A DNA stretch of 64,000 nt from Typhlomys cinereus (Eukaryota > Chordata > Mammalia > Rodentia > Platacanthomyidae), in contig JALPQD010000004.1 of NCBI GenBank assembly GCA_023101885.1, positions 12,483,688 to 12,547,687 on the forward strand, read 5' to 3'. Positions 26,901-40,900 of the stretch are shown piece by piece. A program made the position numbers and the translations under genes. The notes beneath the pieces are model-generated. The model searched no databases. It worked only from the letters and a program-made list of their open reading frames with translations, and was not told where the DNA came from. Within the stretch, counting starts at the first letter, position 1; each line of letters starts with the position of its first letter.

Positions 26901-29900
26901 AGCTTAGACAACCAATCTGTGACATTAGGGGAAATCAGCATTTCTAAGGCATTTCCCAGCCTAAGAGACAGCATTGTTTAAGTCTCTGATATCCACAAAA
27001 ACTCATCAACCTTGAGTCATTGTCTGAGATCAATAGGGGACTCCAAAAGCATCAGTAGGTTAGATCCATATTTTGTACTTTCGTTTCCATGGAGAATTCA
27101 TAATTTACTATCCTCAATCATTATACAAAGAAGCTCGGACAGTGAAAAATTCCTTTGTCAAGGTGTTGTTCTAAGCACCACTTTCACTAGCTGGAGCTCT
27201 GCAAGTTACAAGGTGTGATTCCTTTCCACTACCCAGTTTTCTGCAGGACAACCATCTTGTGGTAGTTATAGGAATCAATTTGATAGTTGAGAACTGAGAC
27301 TTTACACACTAGCAGGTATGTATGCTTCGATCTTTACCTCTCTCTCAGGTCTTTCTTTGGATATGGTGTGGCCAGTTCCTTTGGTCTCTGCTAGTAACTC
27401 TCTAGCCATAATGAAATGCAGCTAGAAATTGCAAACTGTAATAAAAATCTTCCTGTTATTCTAAATTGATTGGGTAATGCATTCATTGCAGAGAATTTGG
27501 TACCAGAAGAGAGTTGGATATTGCTGGAGGCTAGGATGGATGAAGTTACCAAATCTGTCACTAGATTTAAAGCTTGTAAAGACTGTGGGCTTGTGGTGTA
27601 GATGGGGCTAGCCATCTTTTCTCATTTCGCTGACTTGCTTACTTTTGGGTAAAGTTCGTGCTTCCCCTCTTTTTTGATGGGGAGCTGTATTGAGCCTGGT
27701 TGACTTCTTTTTTCCATGCGTTACTAGTCTTCCCTTCATATTTTTTGGATACCTGAACAGTACTTTGTTAATTTCTGAAGTTTTTCCTACCTTTCTGTCT
27801 TTGGAATACAATCTTTTTAAAGTTCTGATTGCTGCTTAACTAAGTCATATAGAAACAGCTTCAAGTTCAACATTTCACAGAATTTTTGAGTGAGAATTTG
27901 ATTCTTTGAACTTTACATGTGCTATGCTGTTACATATTACAATAATTTTATGTTACAATAATTCTATAATGTCAGGTAAATTTAAATATATCCCATCTGG
28001 AAAAGACAAATATGAACACAAAATTTAAAAAGTATGAAGTATTATGAAATCATGAAAAACACAAATATGTGCTAATGAAATTGTGGTGGGTATAATATTT
28101 GGCTGTGGTATCATTTGAGTCAAAAACTACCAGCAAGAATACTCTTTCTCTATTTCAGACCAATAACAGCAGAAGAGGCATATTTATGGAGAAATGTAGC
28201 TTATCCATGTTTTCAGAAAGAGAGAAGAGGTTCAGTACTATGATAAGTACTGAATTAAATTTTCATACTCACCTGGTAAGCTTTGTGGAAAACATAGCAT
28301 GGGTATAAATATGCACCACGAGAGTGCAGCAACAGAGAGAAAGCCACTCCACCACGTTATCTGCCACTTAATTTCATCATCATGCGTTTCATGTCTGCTC
28401 GAACAGAGAAAACAATCAGCTTTGGGCATAATACTGAAAACAAGCCATAATAGTGGAGAGAGAAAAAAAGGGACAGGAGGAGCAAGCAGGGGTGGGGGAG
28501 AGAAGAACATTTTATGTTTATTTTCATTAATTTGTAAGTTTTCACTGTTCTATTGTCTTGCTGACAACAGCTGGCTGTTAGTCTGTATTATATCAGGTCC
28601 TGCAAGACCTGAACGGTCTCCTTTTCTTTACACTGGCAACACTCAAGTGGCAGAAGCTCCTGTTTTTCCCTGTAAGAAGCTGTGTATTTAGAAGACTCTT
28701 ATGTAGCCAGAAGCTTAGCACTTAAAGTTACATAACTTCGGTTTTACATGGCATTTGACCCTTCAAATCACATTCAATTGGAAAGCATAATCCAGTTCCC
28801 TTCTGTACCTTGGAAGTGATTTGATCCTTCTGGTGATCTTTCCAGTTTCCTAAAGGACCTTTTTCTCACTTATCTTTTGTTTTATATGCATAATTGTTGG
28901 AGTAGTAGAGCTGAGATGTTGACTATAAATTAACACTTAACCCAAAAAATGAACTGCAGAGCATAAGTGAAAACTTCACAAACTTATTATAGTTACCAGA
29001 TACACTGTGAAATAATGGTATTTTACTCCTGCTAGAAATAGATGATTAGAAAACAGAGAATACAATGATTATATGCACAATTACTGAAGTGTGTGAAATC
29101 TTCAGGCATTACATTTTTGATATGCATTTAATTAGTGCTATAATAAAACTTTTGGAAGAGTATAAAAAAAGACAAGATAAAATGGTATACCATGCATGTT
29201 TCTTGCATGAAAAAATAACAATTATTTCCAACTTGACAGATATATTTGATTCAAATCTGAATACTTTGTTTTCAGAATACCAAATTGACCTGACAGAGCA
29301 ATTTTTTTAAAGAACAATGAATGGTGGGTGTTTGAAGAAAGTCAGTAAAATACATGCAAACATTTGCATGTCATTCTAAATATAGCTTTTAAAAATTCAG
29401 TGTATATTATTTGTGACCTATGCTTATCTATTCAACAGATATTTTATATAATATCATAGAAAAGGAAAAAGAAATAAAAGGGCTTACGTTTTATCAGGGA
29501 GATGTGATTCCGAGTGCTTAAGCTGTGGCGATCCAAGTGCATAACCCAGACCATATCCGAATATTTCTGCAGCATCCCCTAGACCTTTAAAATGGTAACA
29601 CTGACATGAGACAGCATATTTTCATAGCATTCAGTATTCAGAGACAGAGACAAAGAGAGAGGGAGAGGGAGAAGAAAGAGAGGAAGATAAAGAGAGAGAA
29701 GGAGAAAGAAGAGAGGGAGAAAGGGAGAGAGAGAAGAGAGAGAGAGAGACAAAGGGAGAGAGGGAGAAAGGGAGAGAGAGAGAGAGAGAAAGAAAGGGGG
29801 GATTGCTGAAGTTGCTTCTAACAAATTCCAAATTTATAGGACAGACAGCAGATTGGAAATTCAAGAAAGAGTTAATGATGCGATTTGTGAGGCTGAATTG

Positions 29901-30212
29901 CTTTCTTCAGTGACCCTTAGTCTGTGTGCCTAGAGATGTACATTGATCGAGTGAGACTTCTCTACGTTACGGATGTCTTCTGCTTTACTCAGTGTCTACT
30001 GATTCTAAGTGTTAATCAATTCTAAAACATAATCATACACTTATCTAGATTAGCCTTTGACCAAACAACTGGCATAACCCAGACAAGATGACACATGAAA
30101 CTGGTCATTACACATATATCCTACCAAGTATTAGAAATTCAGATAATTTAAAGACAAACATAACTGTATCTTGTTTAATCTTTATGTATATATTTTAACT
30201 TCTCTCTTTTTT

Positions 30213-30296
<84 letters not shown>

Positions 30297-33200
30297 TCCT
30301 TCTTTCCTGCTTTCTTGCTTTCTTGCTTGCTTTCTTGCTTTCTCTCTCTCTTTCTTTCTCTCTCTCTCTTTCGTGTATGTGTCAAAGGACACTGTGTGTC
30401 ACTGTAGAGAACCAAGTGTGACTTTGGGAATTCTGCTAAATTGCTTCTTCCTCCTTTTTGCTTGGTTCTGGAATTTCCCAGGCTCTGCCCATCAGGGCTG
30501 GAAGTACCCTTTCTGCCTGGTGTTCTTATAAGGGACCTGGGATCTGAACGCAGGATCTTCTCTTTGTGAAGCAGAGTCTTAACTTCTGAACCACCACTCC
30601 AGCTCTTATTTAATCCATATTTTTATATAACATATTTGTGCTCAGAATGAACATAACTTTGATATACTGTTTCCTTTAATGTATTACTAGAGCAAAATGA
30701 TAGTTTTGTTTCACATCATTACCTTTGCATCCTTTTCCCTACATGTCAGTGTTGAAAGGGGATGGTAAATGTAAGCCTTTCTTTTATATTATAGAGATAG
30801 GTGTTTTAGTTGCTGCTCAGCAGAACAAAAACCAAATTTTGGTACCAATGTTGACCAATGCTAATCGCAAATTTTTTTGTAAAGAAAAATATACATGACT
30901 ATTTTTTACTTTAATCTACTTTGCTAATTTTCTTATTGCTGATGAAAATCTTATTATTTCAGTGCAAAGTATTAATTACTTTTTTGTTTTGCTTTGCAAC
31001 AGGTTCTTACTATTTAACTCTGAGTGGTCTGGTATTTGCTATGTAGTCAGGGCTCATCTTGAGTTCACAATCCTCCTGCCTAAATTTCCCAAGTGTGGAG
31101 ATTACAGGCTCATGAGTCATCTTCACACCAAGTGTAAAAATAATTTAATATTTTTCTTTAAAAGTGATATTTAGATATCCCTCTGCAAACATATTGCCTA
31201 TCAGAACCAAAATATATAGCAATAAAAATAAACAGATTACTTTGGAATCTATCAAGATTTACTACCTGTAGGACACAGTTTGCATAAAACATTGTAACTG
31301 GAGAGTTTACACTATTTTCAACAAAATAGGTCTCTCTCTCTCACACATATACACATGCGTACATATATACATAGAGGAAGAAAGACAAAGAGACAGCGTT
31401 TTTAACTCTTTAAGACACACATAGTTTTTCATTTTATTTACTTTCAGTGACATTTAGATAATTTGTCTAGAATTCCAAATCTTATTTAGTTCTTTAGAAT
31501 TAGGTTATGCAGTCTGGTTTCATAGTTAGTTGTGCATACAAATTATCACTAGTAAAATGTTGACCAAGAACCAATATATATAAATTAAAATGTACACCTT
31601 GAAATATGATAAAACAGTGAATATTCAGAATGGATCATTCATATTAGAGAGGAAAGAAGGACTTGCCTATGTAGATGCCAGCAGAGTACATGAGAAGACT
31701 GTCGTAAATAAAGGTCAACCCAAGGATGTAAAGAGACATTCCAGCGATTCCCTGAATGATCTGCCCGGCGATAAAGAACTGTATATATTTTGATTGGAAT
31801 ATTGTTCTTTTTTGTGTGCAAGCATCTACAGCCTTCAACGTCTGACAAATCTCTTTGAAAACATAAGAATTGCCTTTTAGTTACTTGCATTAACAATTAA
31901 ATGTACAACTACTTTGCAGGTTTACTTTATCAAACATTTCTATAGGTAAGGTTTTGCCAACATGATGCTTTTAGTCAGTATTTTACTTTTCATTGAATGG
32001 AGAGATCATATTATCAGAAAACACCACAATAAAAGAAATTTGTGAGAATACTGGAAAATATATGCATATTATAAATTAAAATAGCATAACATGTACTTAA
32101 ATTATTTTTATACAGAGAATGACATGTGCATAGATATGTATCTTAGTTACTTTTTCTTTTACCATGACAAAATATCCTAACAAAAGCAACATAAGAAGAA
32201 AGGGCTTATTCTGGCTCACAATTCATGGTACAATCCTGATGGCAAGGAAGTTAGGGCAGTGCACCTTTACGCAGCTAGTTGCGTGGCATCAGCAATCAAG
32301 AAGGAGAGATGATGAGAACTGGATTCAGGAAGAAATTAAAAAGGAAATTCAAGATTTCCTGAAAGTGAATGATAACGAAAATACAACTTACCAAAATCTC
32401 TGGGACACAATGAAAGCTGTTCTAAGAGGTAAGTTCATAGCTCTTAATGCCCACGTCAAAAAAATAGAAACATCAGAAATAAACAACTTAACAATGCAGC
32501 TTAAAGCTTTAGAGAAACTAGAGCAATCTGATCCCAAAAGCAGTAGAAGAGAAGAGATTAGCAAAATAAGGGGAGAAATATCTGAAATCGAGATTAAGAA
32601 AACGATAGAAAAAATCAACCAATCAAAAAGCTGGTTCTTTGAAAAAAATCAACAAGATTGATACACCCCTAGCTAAATTAACCAAAAGCAAGAGAGAGAA
32701 AACCCAAATTAACAAAATTAGAAATGAACATGGAGTTATCACTACTGATACCCAAGAAATCCAGAGAATTATAACATCATATTTCAAAAACTTATACTCT
32801 GTGAAGTTTGACAACACAAAAGGGATGGATGAATTTCTAAGTAAACACAACTTACCTAAATTGAATCAGGAAGTTGTGAATTATTTAAATAGTCCTATAA
32901 CATATAAGGAAATTGAGGAAGTAATCTCGAATCTTCCCACCAAAAAATGTCCTGGACCAGATGGATTCAGCACAGAGTTCTACCAGACATTTAAGGAGTT
33001 CATAACACCAATACTCCTTAAACTGTTCCATCAAATAGCAAAGGAAGGAACATTACCAAATTCCTTCTATGAAGCTAATATCGTTTTAATCCCAAAACCT
33101 AATAAAGATTCACTTAAAAAAGAAAACTATAGGCCGATCTCCCTGATGAACACAGACGCAAAGATTCTCAACAAACTCTTAGCAAATCGGATTCAAAAAC

Positions 33201-36200
33201 ATATTAAAAAGATCATTCATGGGGACCAAGTAGGCTTCATCACCGGCACACAAGGTTGGTTCAACATACACAAATCAATAAATGTAATTCATCATGTAAA
33301 CCAGTCCAAAGTCCAAGACCACATGATACTCTCGATAGATGCAGAAAAAGCTTTTGACAAGATCCAACAGCCTTTTATGATCAAAACGCTAGAGACAGTG
33401 GGAATGGAAGGAACCTTAATCAATATAATAAAAGCTATATACAACAAGCCCACAGCAAGGATTATGCTCAATGGGGAACAATTGGAATCATTCCCACTTC
33501 GATCAGGAACTAGACAAGGCTGTCCACTCTCACCACTTCTATTCAATATTGTACTTGAAGTCTTAGCTGAAGCCATAAGACAAGAAAGGGACATAAGAGG
33601 GATTCAAATCGGCAAGGAAGAAGTCAAGCTATCCCTATTTGCAGATGACATGATCTTATACCTGAGTGATCCCAAAAACTCCACCAGGAAGCTCCTGGAA
33701 CTAATTGAGAAGTTCAGCAGGGTGGCAGGATACAAAATAAATGTGCAAAAATCAGAGGCCTTACTATATGCCCAGAATGAAAGAAGTGAAAAAGCCTTGA
33801 GAGAAACCATACCATTTACTATAACCCCTAAAAAAATGAAATACCTTGGTATAAACCTAACTAAGGAGGTAAAAGACCTTTACAATGAAAACTTTAAAAC
33901 CCTAAAGAAAGAAATTGCAGAAGACACCAGAAGGTGGAAAGACCTCCCTTGTTCCTGGATTGGCAGAATCAACATTGTAAAAATGACCATCCTACCAAAG
34001 GCAATATACAGATTCAATGCTATACCAATCAAAATCCCAAAGCAATTCTTCAAAGAAGTTGACCAAACAATCTCAAAGTTCATATGGAGGCACAAAAGAC
34101 CCAGGATAGCAAAAACAATCCTGAGTAACAAAACACAGCTGGAGGTATTACCATACCAAACCTAAGTCTATACTACAAATCCATAGTTATAAAGACAGCC
34201 TGGTACTGGCTCCAAAATAGACACACAGATCAATGGATAAGGATTGAAGACCCAGATATAAGCCCACAAAGTTACAACCATTTGGTCTTTGACAAAGGGG
34301 CCCAAAGAATCCAATGGAAAAAGAACAGCATCTTCAACAAATGGTGCTGGCAAAACTGGATCTCCACATGCAGAAGATTAAAGCTGGACCCGTACTTGTC
34401 ACCATGTACAAGACTTAATACCAAATGGATCAAGGACCTTGATATCAGGCCAGAGACTTTAAAAACCATAGTTGAAAGGATAGGGAACTCCCTCGAGCTG
34501 ATTGGGCTAGGCCAACACTTCCTAAACAGACATCCAATGGCACAGTCACTGCTACCAACTCTCAACAGTTGGGATCTTGTGAAATTAAAGAGCTTCTGTT
34601 CAGATAAAGAGATTGTCGCACGAGCTCAAAGGCAACCCACAGAATGGGAGAAAATCTTCACTAACCACATATCTGACAGAGCTCTACTGTCCAGAGTGCA
34701 CAAAGAACTTAGAAAACTAAACTCCAAGGAAAACACTGGCCCAATTAAAAAATGGGCCCTGGAACTTCAAAGAAACTTTGCCAGGGATGAAATTAAAATG
34801 TCTAACAAATATCTTAAAAAATGCTCCACTTCCTTCGCCATCAGGGAAATGCAAATCAAAACTTCCCTGAGATATCATCTCACCCCGGTCAGGATGGCAA
34901 AAATCCACAATACAAACAACGACAAATGCTGGAGAGGATGTGGAGAGAGGGGAACTCTCCTACATTGTTGGTGGGAATGCAGGCTCATACAGCCACTCTG
35001 GCGAGCCGTCTGGAGATTCTTAAAGAAATTAAAGATTGAAATGCCGTAAGACCCTGCTATCCCACTTTTGGGAATAACCCCCCATGCAGCAGAGGTTCGC
35101 CTCGATAGCACAAGCACGACCATGTTCATAGCAGCACTGTTTACAATAGCAAAGTCATGGAATCAACCTAAATGTCCAACAGTTGACGAGTGGATAAGGA
35201 AACTGTGGTACATCTATACAATGGAGTACTACTCAGCCATCAAAAATGATGAATTACTGGAATTTGCTGGGAAATGGATGTCATTAGAAAGAATTATATT
35301 AAGTGAAGTATCCCAAACCCAGAAAATTAAGCGCCGTATGTACTCCCTAATAGGTGGCTCCTAGTACCAAATTCACCCAGCCCACATTGAGACACTCAAA
35401 TGTAAACCTATGTAACACAGTAATTGCAAGGATTATGAACAAGAGAGATGGGTTAGGAGGGCCACACCAGAAACAAGGAGAGAGGGGACCATGTTACAGC
35501 AGAGAAAATAGGCCTCCATCAAGGTCTGCAAGTAAGTAATGAGAAACCTGGTTAAGTTCACAGACGTTCTTTCCTGATCTCACCAGAAGGGGAGGGCATA
35601 TAGTCTAGCAGATAAAAAGTAATCATTTTGCAAATGGGTGATGGACCCCTCCCTCAGTGAGGTTTCCTACTCTTATTACATCTACCCTTGAATGTGCTAT
35701 TACAACAAGACTCCAGTTTAACAGCTTTTTGTCTCTGGCCAGGGGGTGACATACAGTGCCCAGCAGAATGGAGTGAAGGGAATTGCAGGAGCAGCAAAAC
35801 TGCAAAAGAAAATCAACAAACCACAATCCAGAACTTCAGAGACTCTATATCAATCACATAGAACTAGGACAGCCTAATCTCTCCCCATCCTGGAGCTCTG
35901 GGACATTTGGGGAAGAGGGGGCGGTAAGATTGTAAGAGCAAAAGGATGGGAGGAGCAACGATTTGCAAGATTCTCAACAATAGTTGGGGCCAAAGCAATC
36001 ATAATGGGACTTTGCATGCCCTGCGCAATGTCCAGCGCACTGTTGCCCTCATAAAGTCTAGCATCTGTTAAGGGCACCGAGACCCCTGGAGGCAAGGGAT
36101 CGACAGCCATAGTAGTGATCTTATGCTTAAGGGGAACAAGAGAAAGGGCTTATGGAAATGCCACTGGGTCCTTATATGTCATCGGAGAGGAGGACCCAGT

Positions 36201-37922
36201 GGAGAGTTAGGCGTACACAATAAAGGACTCTCTGGGAATTGGGGGGGGAGGCACTGGGGGAAGGGGAGGGGGAGGAGGGGGTTCGGGGGGAGGAGGGGGG
36301 AGGGAGGGAACTGGTAAAAAATTTTAAAATGTATAATTAAATTTTTAATAAAAAAAAAGAAAAAAAAAAGAAGGAGAGATGAATGCTACATGCTCAGCAA
36401 ACTTTTTTCCTTTTTATATAGTTCTGGATCCTAGAACAAGCCATGACTCCACATGTGGATGGATCTTCCAGCTTCAGCAATCTAAATCAAGATCCTCTCT
36501 GTAGGCAAACCCACATGCTAATCTAATATAAGTAATCCTTCAGAAATATGTCCTGAAGCCTCTCTCCTAGGTGATTCTATTCTGTCAAGTTTAAAATTAG
36601 TACTAAGCCATCACAATATGATATAGTGTTATACACGTAATACACATGCACTTATTTTCCATCCTGTTCTTTTGACTTTAGTGTCTAGGATAAAGGCTTT
36701 TCCAATGCCCTGGATTATTTGAATGATCAAACCTTACCATCTGTGTTTAGTTCTATGTCTTTGTGTTTAGTAACTTTCATATTAATGTGTATCATGTTGA
36801 TTAAATAATTTCCTATCTAAAGCCATTGACACCTAGCATATACTTTTGTGGTTTGTATGTGAAGTATCACCCCCAAAGGGTCATGCATTAAGAGCTTCAT
36901 TCCCTGTTGATAATATTATTCTGAGAGGTTCTGGAAATTGCAAAAGATGAACAATTTGGCCTCTTGGGCAAGTCTCTGAAAAAGCATATTGTGTCCTGGT
37001 CTTTCTGGCTTCTCTGCTTTCTGTCCATCATGAAGCAAACTGTCTCCTTCTTACTCAGTCCCACTGCTTTGTCTAGCAATCATGGAATGAACTCTCCAAA
37101 GCCATGGGGTAAATAGGAACTTTCCTATTTTAAGTTGCTTATGCCAATCATTCTTTCTCAGCAATTTTTATGCACAGGATGACAAAAACAAAGTACTACA
37201 TTACGAAGATTTCTTTTTGCTATAGTTAGTTCTTTTATAGACATCTACCTATTCATTTTCCAATTCTCTGGATCACAAACTATTTCTTATTTTTGTTATT
37301 CACATGTTGCATGTTTGTATAATCACATTTCCTATTATATTGGTACTTTTAGACAGTTGCTGTACAATCATACTTATTAAGTCCATTTTGGATGAAACTT
37401 AAATTCTCTTAAAATGTTATTGTGGAAGACCTAACAAAATGAAGATTGCATTTATGAGAGTTTTCGTTTCATCTTGTTTAGCTTCTATGGAATAATGTTT
37501 GACCCCACAGTAAATGGGAATATGACTTTAGAATTGTGATTCAAATGCTGATGGTCAATATATTTGTATAAGATGAACCATCAGCATTAATTTATGACAT
37601 TTCTATCATCTTAACTTCTTAGGTTATTTAATATAAATTATAAACCCATCTAACTTAGGTGCTCATTTTAATTTTTAATTTTTAAAGTTTATTAAAGTGA
37701 ATTAGGAGACTTTTTAAATCAAATAACAAACACATTTAAGTTGCCTGAAGCAGGGATTTCAAATTCCCTACCTAAATCTATTGTCATTCTTCTCTTTTAC
37801 ATGCCCCCATTTTTAGATGGTCCCATTGAAAATCAACTAAAATCTTGTATTTCCTTGGAATCTAGCAAGATATGCTAGACAGGACTTACATTTTAAACTT
37901 TATTTTTATTTATTTTATGTGT

Positions 37923-37974
<52 letters not shown>

Positions 37975-40900
37975 GAGGGTACTTTGTGTGTTTCTGTAGA
38001 GTACCAAGTGTGATTTTGGGAATCATTCTGAATTGATTCTACCTCTCTTTTGCTTTGTTCTGGGATTTCCCAGGATCCTCCCACCAGGGTAAGAATTACA
38101 GGTGTAGCCATTTCTGCCTGGCATTTTTATATGGGACCTGTGAGCTGAACTCAGGACCTTCTGCTTGTGAAGCAGAGTCTTAACTCTTGAACCATCTTTC
38201 TAGCCCAGCATTTACATTTTAAAATTCCTTGAAAGGAAAGAGGCTATTTTCATCCCTTTTCTCCATCTTACTATCTGGTCTAATATGTAATGTTTGGAGT
38301 TCTCACAGTCACCCTGTACTAAAGCAGAAAGTCACTGTCTGCAGGTAACATAATAATGTGTACAAAGGAGCTGGATTCCTAAGAATGTTGTGGAGTCCTC
38401 CATTCCATCCTAGACTACTCACCTCCAAAATTATTTTATGTAAAAAAAGAAACAAAATGCTACTTTACTTCATCTATGTTTTATGTCAAAACATACTGAA
38501 CCTAATCCTGATATATTTGGTGAAATGACACTGTAATTTGATAAATTATACTAAGTCTGACAATAAGTATGCTGTGAACAGAAAAAATTTTTTAAAAGAT
38601 CTTGGAAGAAACATAACAGAAGACACACATGTTTAAAAATGGAAAGCCAAAAATAAGGACAAAGAAGGTTGAGATAAGGTATAGTGAAAACAACAGGCAA
38701 TATTTATAACAAGCTAATAATTGGACACCATCAATATGCTATGAATGCTTGTTCTGGCATGAATGGATCTCGTTAAATTCATCAAGGTTCCATTGTTAAG
38801 CTTTATATGTGATGAATTCATTAGCAGGAGAGGAACTGGATGGAGGGAAGGGCAGCAGGAAAGGACTGCGAATCAGAATGAAGAATTGTGTGTGTGTGTG
38901 TGAAATCCTTAAGATTCCCTTTGCTACCTGCTACTCCTTTATATCTTAACTTACTCATTTATCTAAACTTTTGTGTCTCCCTAGCTCTCTTTCTCATTAT
39001 GCAAACCCTCAGTAAAAATGCAGTCAAATATCTGTTCCATCACTGACATCTACACTTTTAAAGCTGATTAAGAAACATTCAATAAAATAAAATTGAAAAG
39101 AGAAGTGACTTTCCTAATGTTATACCCACTGGTATGCCATCCTTGCTCCAGAAACGCCGTTAACACGTGCCATTAATAGAAAGCCAGATGGGCCTTAGTG
39201 GGCCACACCCACGAGAACAGGGCCATAGGCAAAGTAGGAGGGAGATGGGTGAAGAAAGAATGAGGTGGGAAGAAGTAAGGAATCGAGGTTGATTACTAGG
39301 GGACGAAAATGACAAGAATTAATCAATTTATGTATCAAAATAACACAAATTAGTTGTGTTCATGTTTTCAATTTATACATATGTGTGCATATATATCATA
39401 TTGACTTCATGGTGAGTAGATTCAAAAAGGTTCTTTCATATTCTTCAATCACAGCTCATTTGCTTTTGGCTTCTCCTCAGAGTGAAACTTGTTTTCCTTC
39501 TTTTTTTTTTAATGATTGACAGGTATTTTATTGTGCAACTGCAGGGTCTACCTTTGTTGTTTTCCTTCTTTTAAGGATCATAATTCTGAGCTTCCTGGTG
39601 ACCACTCTTGGAAAACAAATTTTCTGTCAATAGAATAAGGCAATCTTTCAGTGTCTTTACACTTAAAAAGAAACTATTTTCTGTTAAGGACCATAAACAA
39701 CATGGCTAGAATAAACAGCCATCTAAAAAAGAGAAACTGTCACGGAGGAAGGAGTATTCGAGAGTTCAAGTACTGACTAAATTCTGAAGTAATGTAACAA
39801 ATAAAATATTTTATTGTATTAAACAGCATGAATTATGTAGGTGACCTATCAAAAATAATTGTGTTGTAACATAATGGGGATGATCCATCTTAAAGTGCAC
39901 TGAAGGAAGGAGATAATTATTAATAAAAGTCCCTTAAAGATTAGAAAAAGAAAGATAAAAATCAGGAAATATGAACAGTTTTTTCCATATATGGTCTGTG
40001 GTAATCAGGAGACTGTGACATGTGACAGACCACACCAGGCCATTTTTACTATTTTATATAAGAGTAGTTAAATATTTATGTTTACTGCTTTATTTAAGCA
40101 TATTTAAGAATAAGAAGACCAATCTGTAAGATGGCTTAAAACTTAAACTTCTGCCTGGCAAGCAAAGGGACCAGAATTCAAATCCCAGATCCCAGGTAAA
40201 AATACCCGGCAGAAATGGGAAATAGCTATGGCATATATTTCTGGTCCTCAAGAGGCAGAGCCTGAGAAAAGCCAGAGCAAAGCAAAGAGGAGGCAGAACA
40301 ATCCAAGATGATTCCCAATGTCCCCCTTGGGCTTCCATGGGCTATACATGCATGGTGCTTTTGATACACACACACATGCCAGAAAAAAAAGAATGAGAAG
40401 ATCATGAGCATGTCTACATGACAATGAATATGAATCAACAGAGAAAGGGAATTTTACAGAAAGTGACAGAGGCGGTCAGTAAGGAAACAAAGTCTTTTGG
40501 AAGTCAAGATGATACTGAATACCTCATTAGGAGGAGGACATCTGGAAGGATGACGGAAAGAACATTAACATAATATTGTAGATGGAATTATCCTTTCTGC
40601 TAAGAAATTAAGACATTTTTCTTTTATGATATTCATTTTTTATATGACCCAGAACATTGTAAGAGCGAGGCAATGAAAAATCTAGAATCCTTGCATATTT
40701 GAGAACATAGAGTAAACTAAGAAAAATTGTTTTCTAGGTGGACAGATCCATTTCAGGGCAAAGCCGATCCTTGTGACCCATTTTGGGACTCACCGGCAAG
40801 CCCTCCATAGGTACAGGGAAGGCTAATGGCTTTGTCAAAAGGTTTGCAAGCTGGAATGAAATGATGAGATAAACAGATGATGGCACTCATGAGCACGTGC

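Larger units (their letters stand above)
29585..31666. other. Intron 3 of the SLCO6-like gene (GC-AG)
   Basis: It begins with the GC donor at 31666-31665. It contains a GA-rich tract (29636-29805), a TTTC tract fused to a SINE (30201-30605) and a B1-like SINE (30990-31140). Confidence 0.8.
32140..36620 (-). mobile_element. old hAT-like rodent repeat split by the L1
   Basis: Left piece about 32140-32312 (ACCATGACAAAATATCCTAA, GGGCTTATTCTGGCTCACAA). Right piece about 36368-36620 (CCTAGGTGATTCTATTCTGT and more). Read together without the L1 they form one URR1-like repeat; the family name is from memory. Confidence 0.5.

Noticed and set aside
27608..27811. 67-codon basic minus-strand frame
   Set aside because: It might be an old repeat-derived fragment; no splice sites or family support, so not called.
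29579..29864. Ser/Leu- and Arg/Glu-rich frames over the GA tract
   Set aside because: Simple-sequence artefacts; no codon-like structure.
30171..30415. FLSF- and KERK-repeat frames
   Set aside because: Translations of the TTTC microsatellite.
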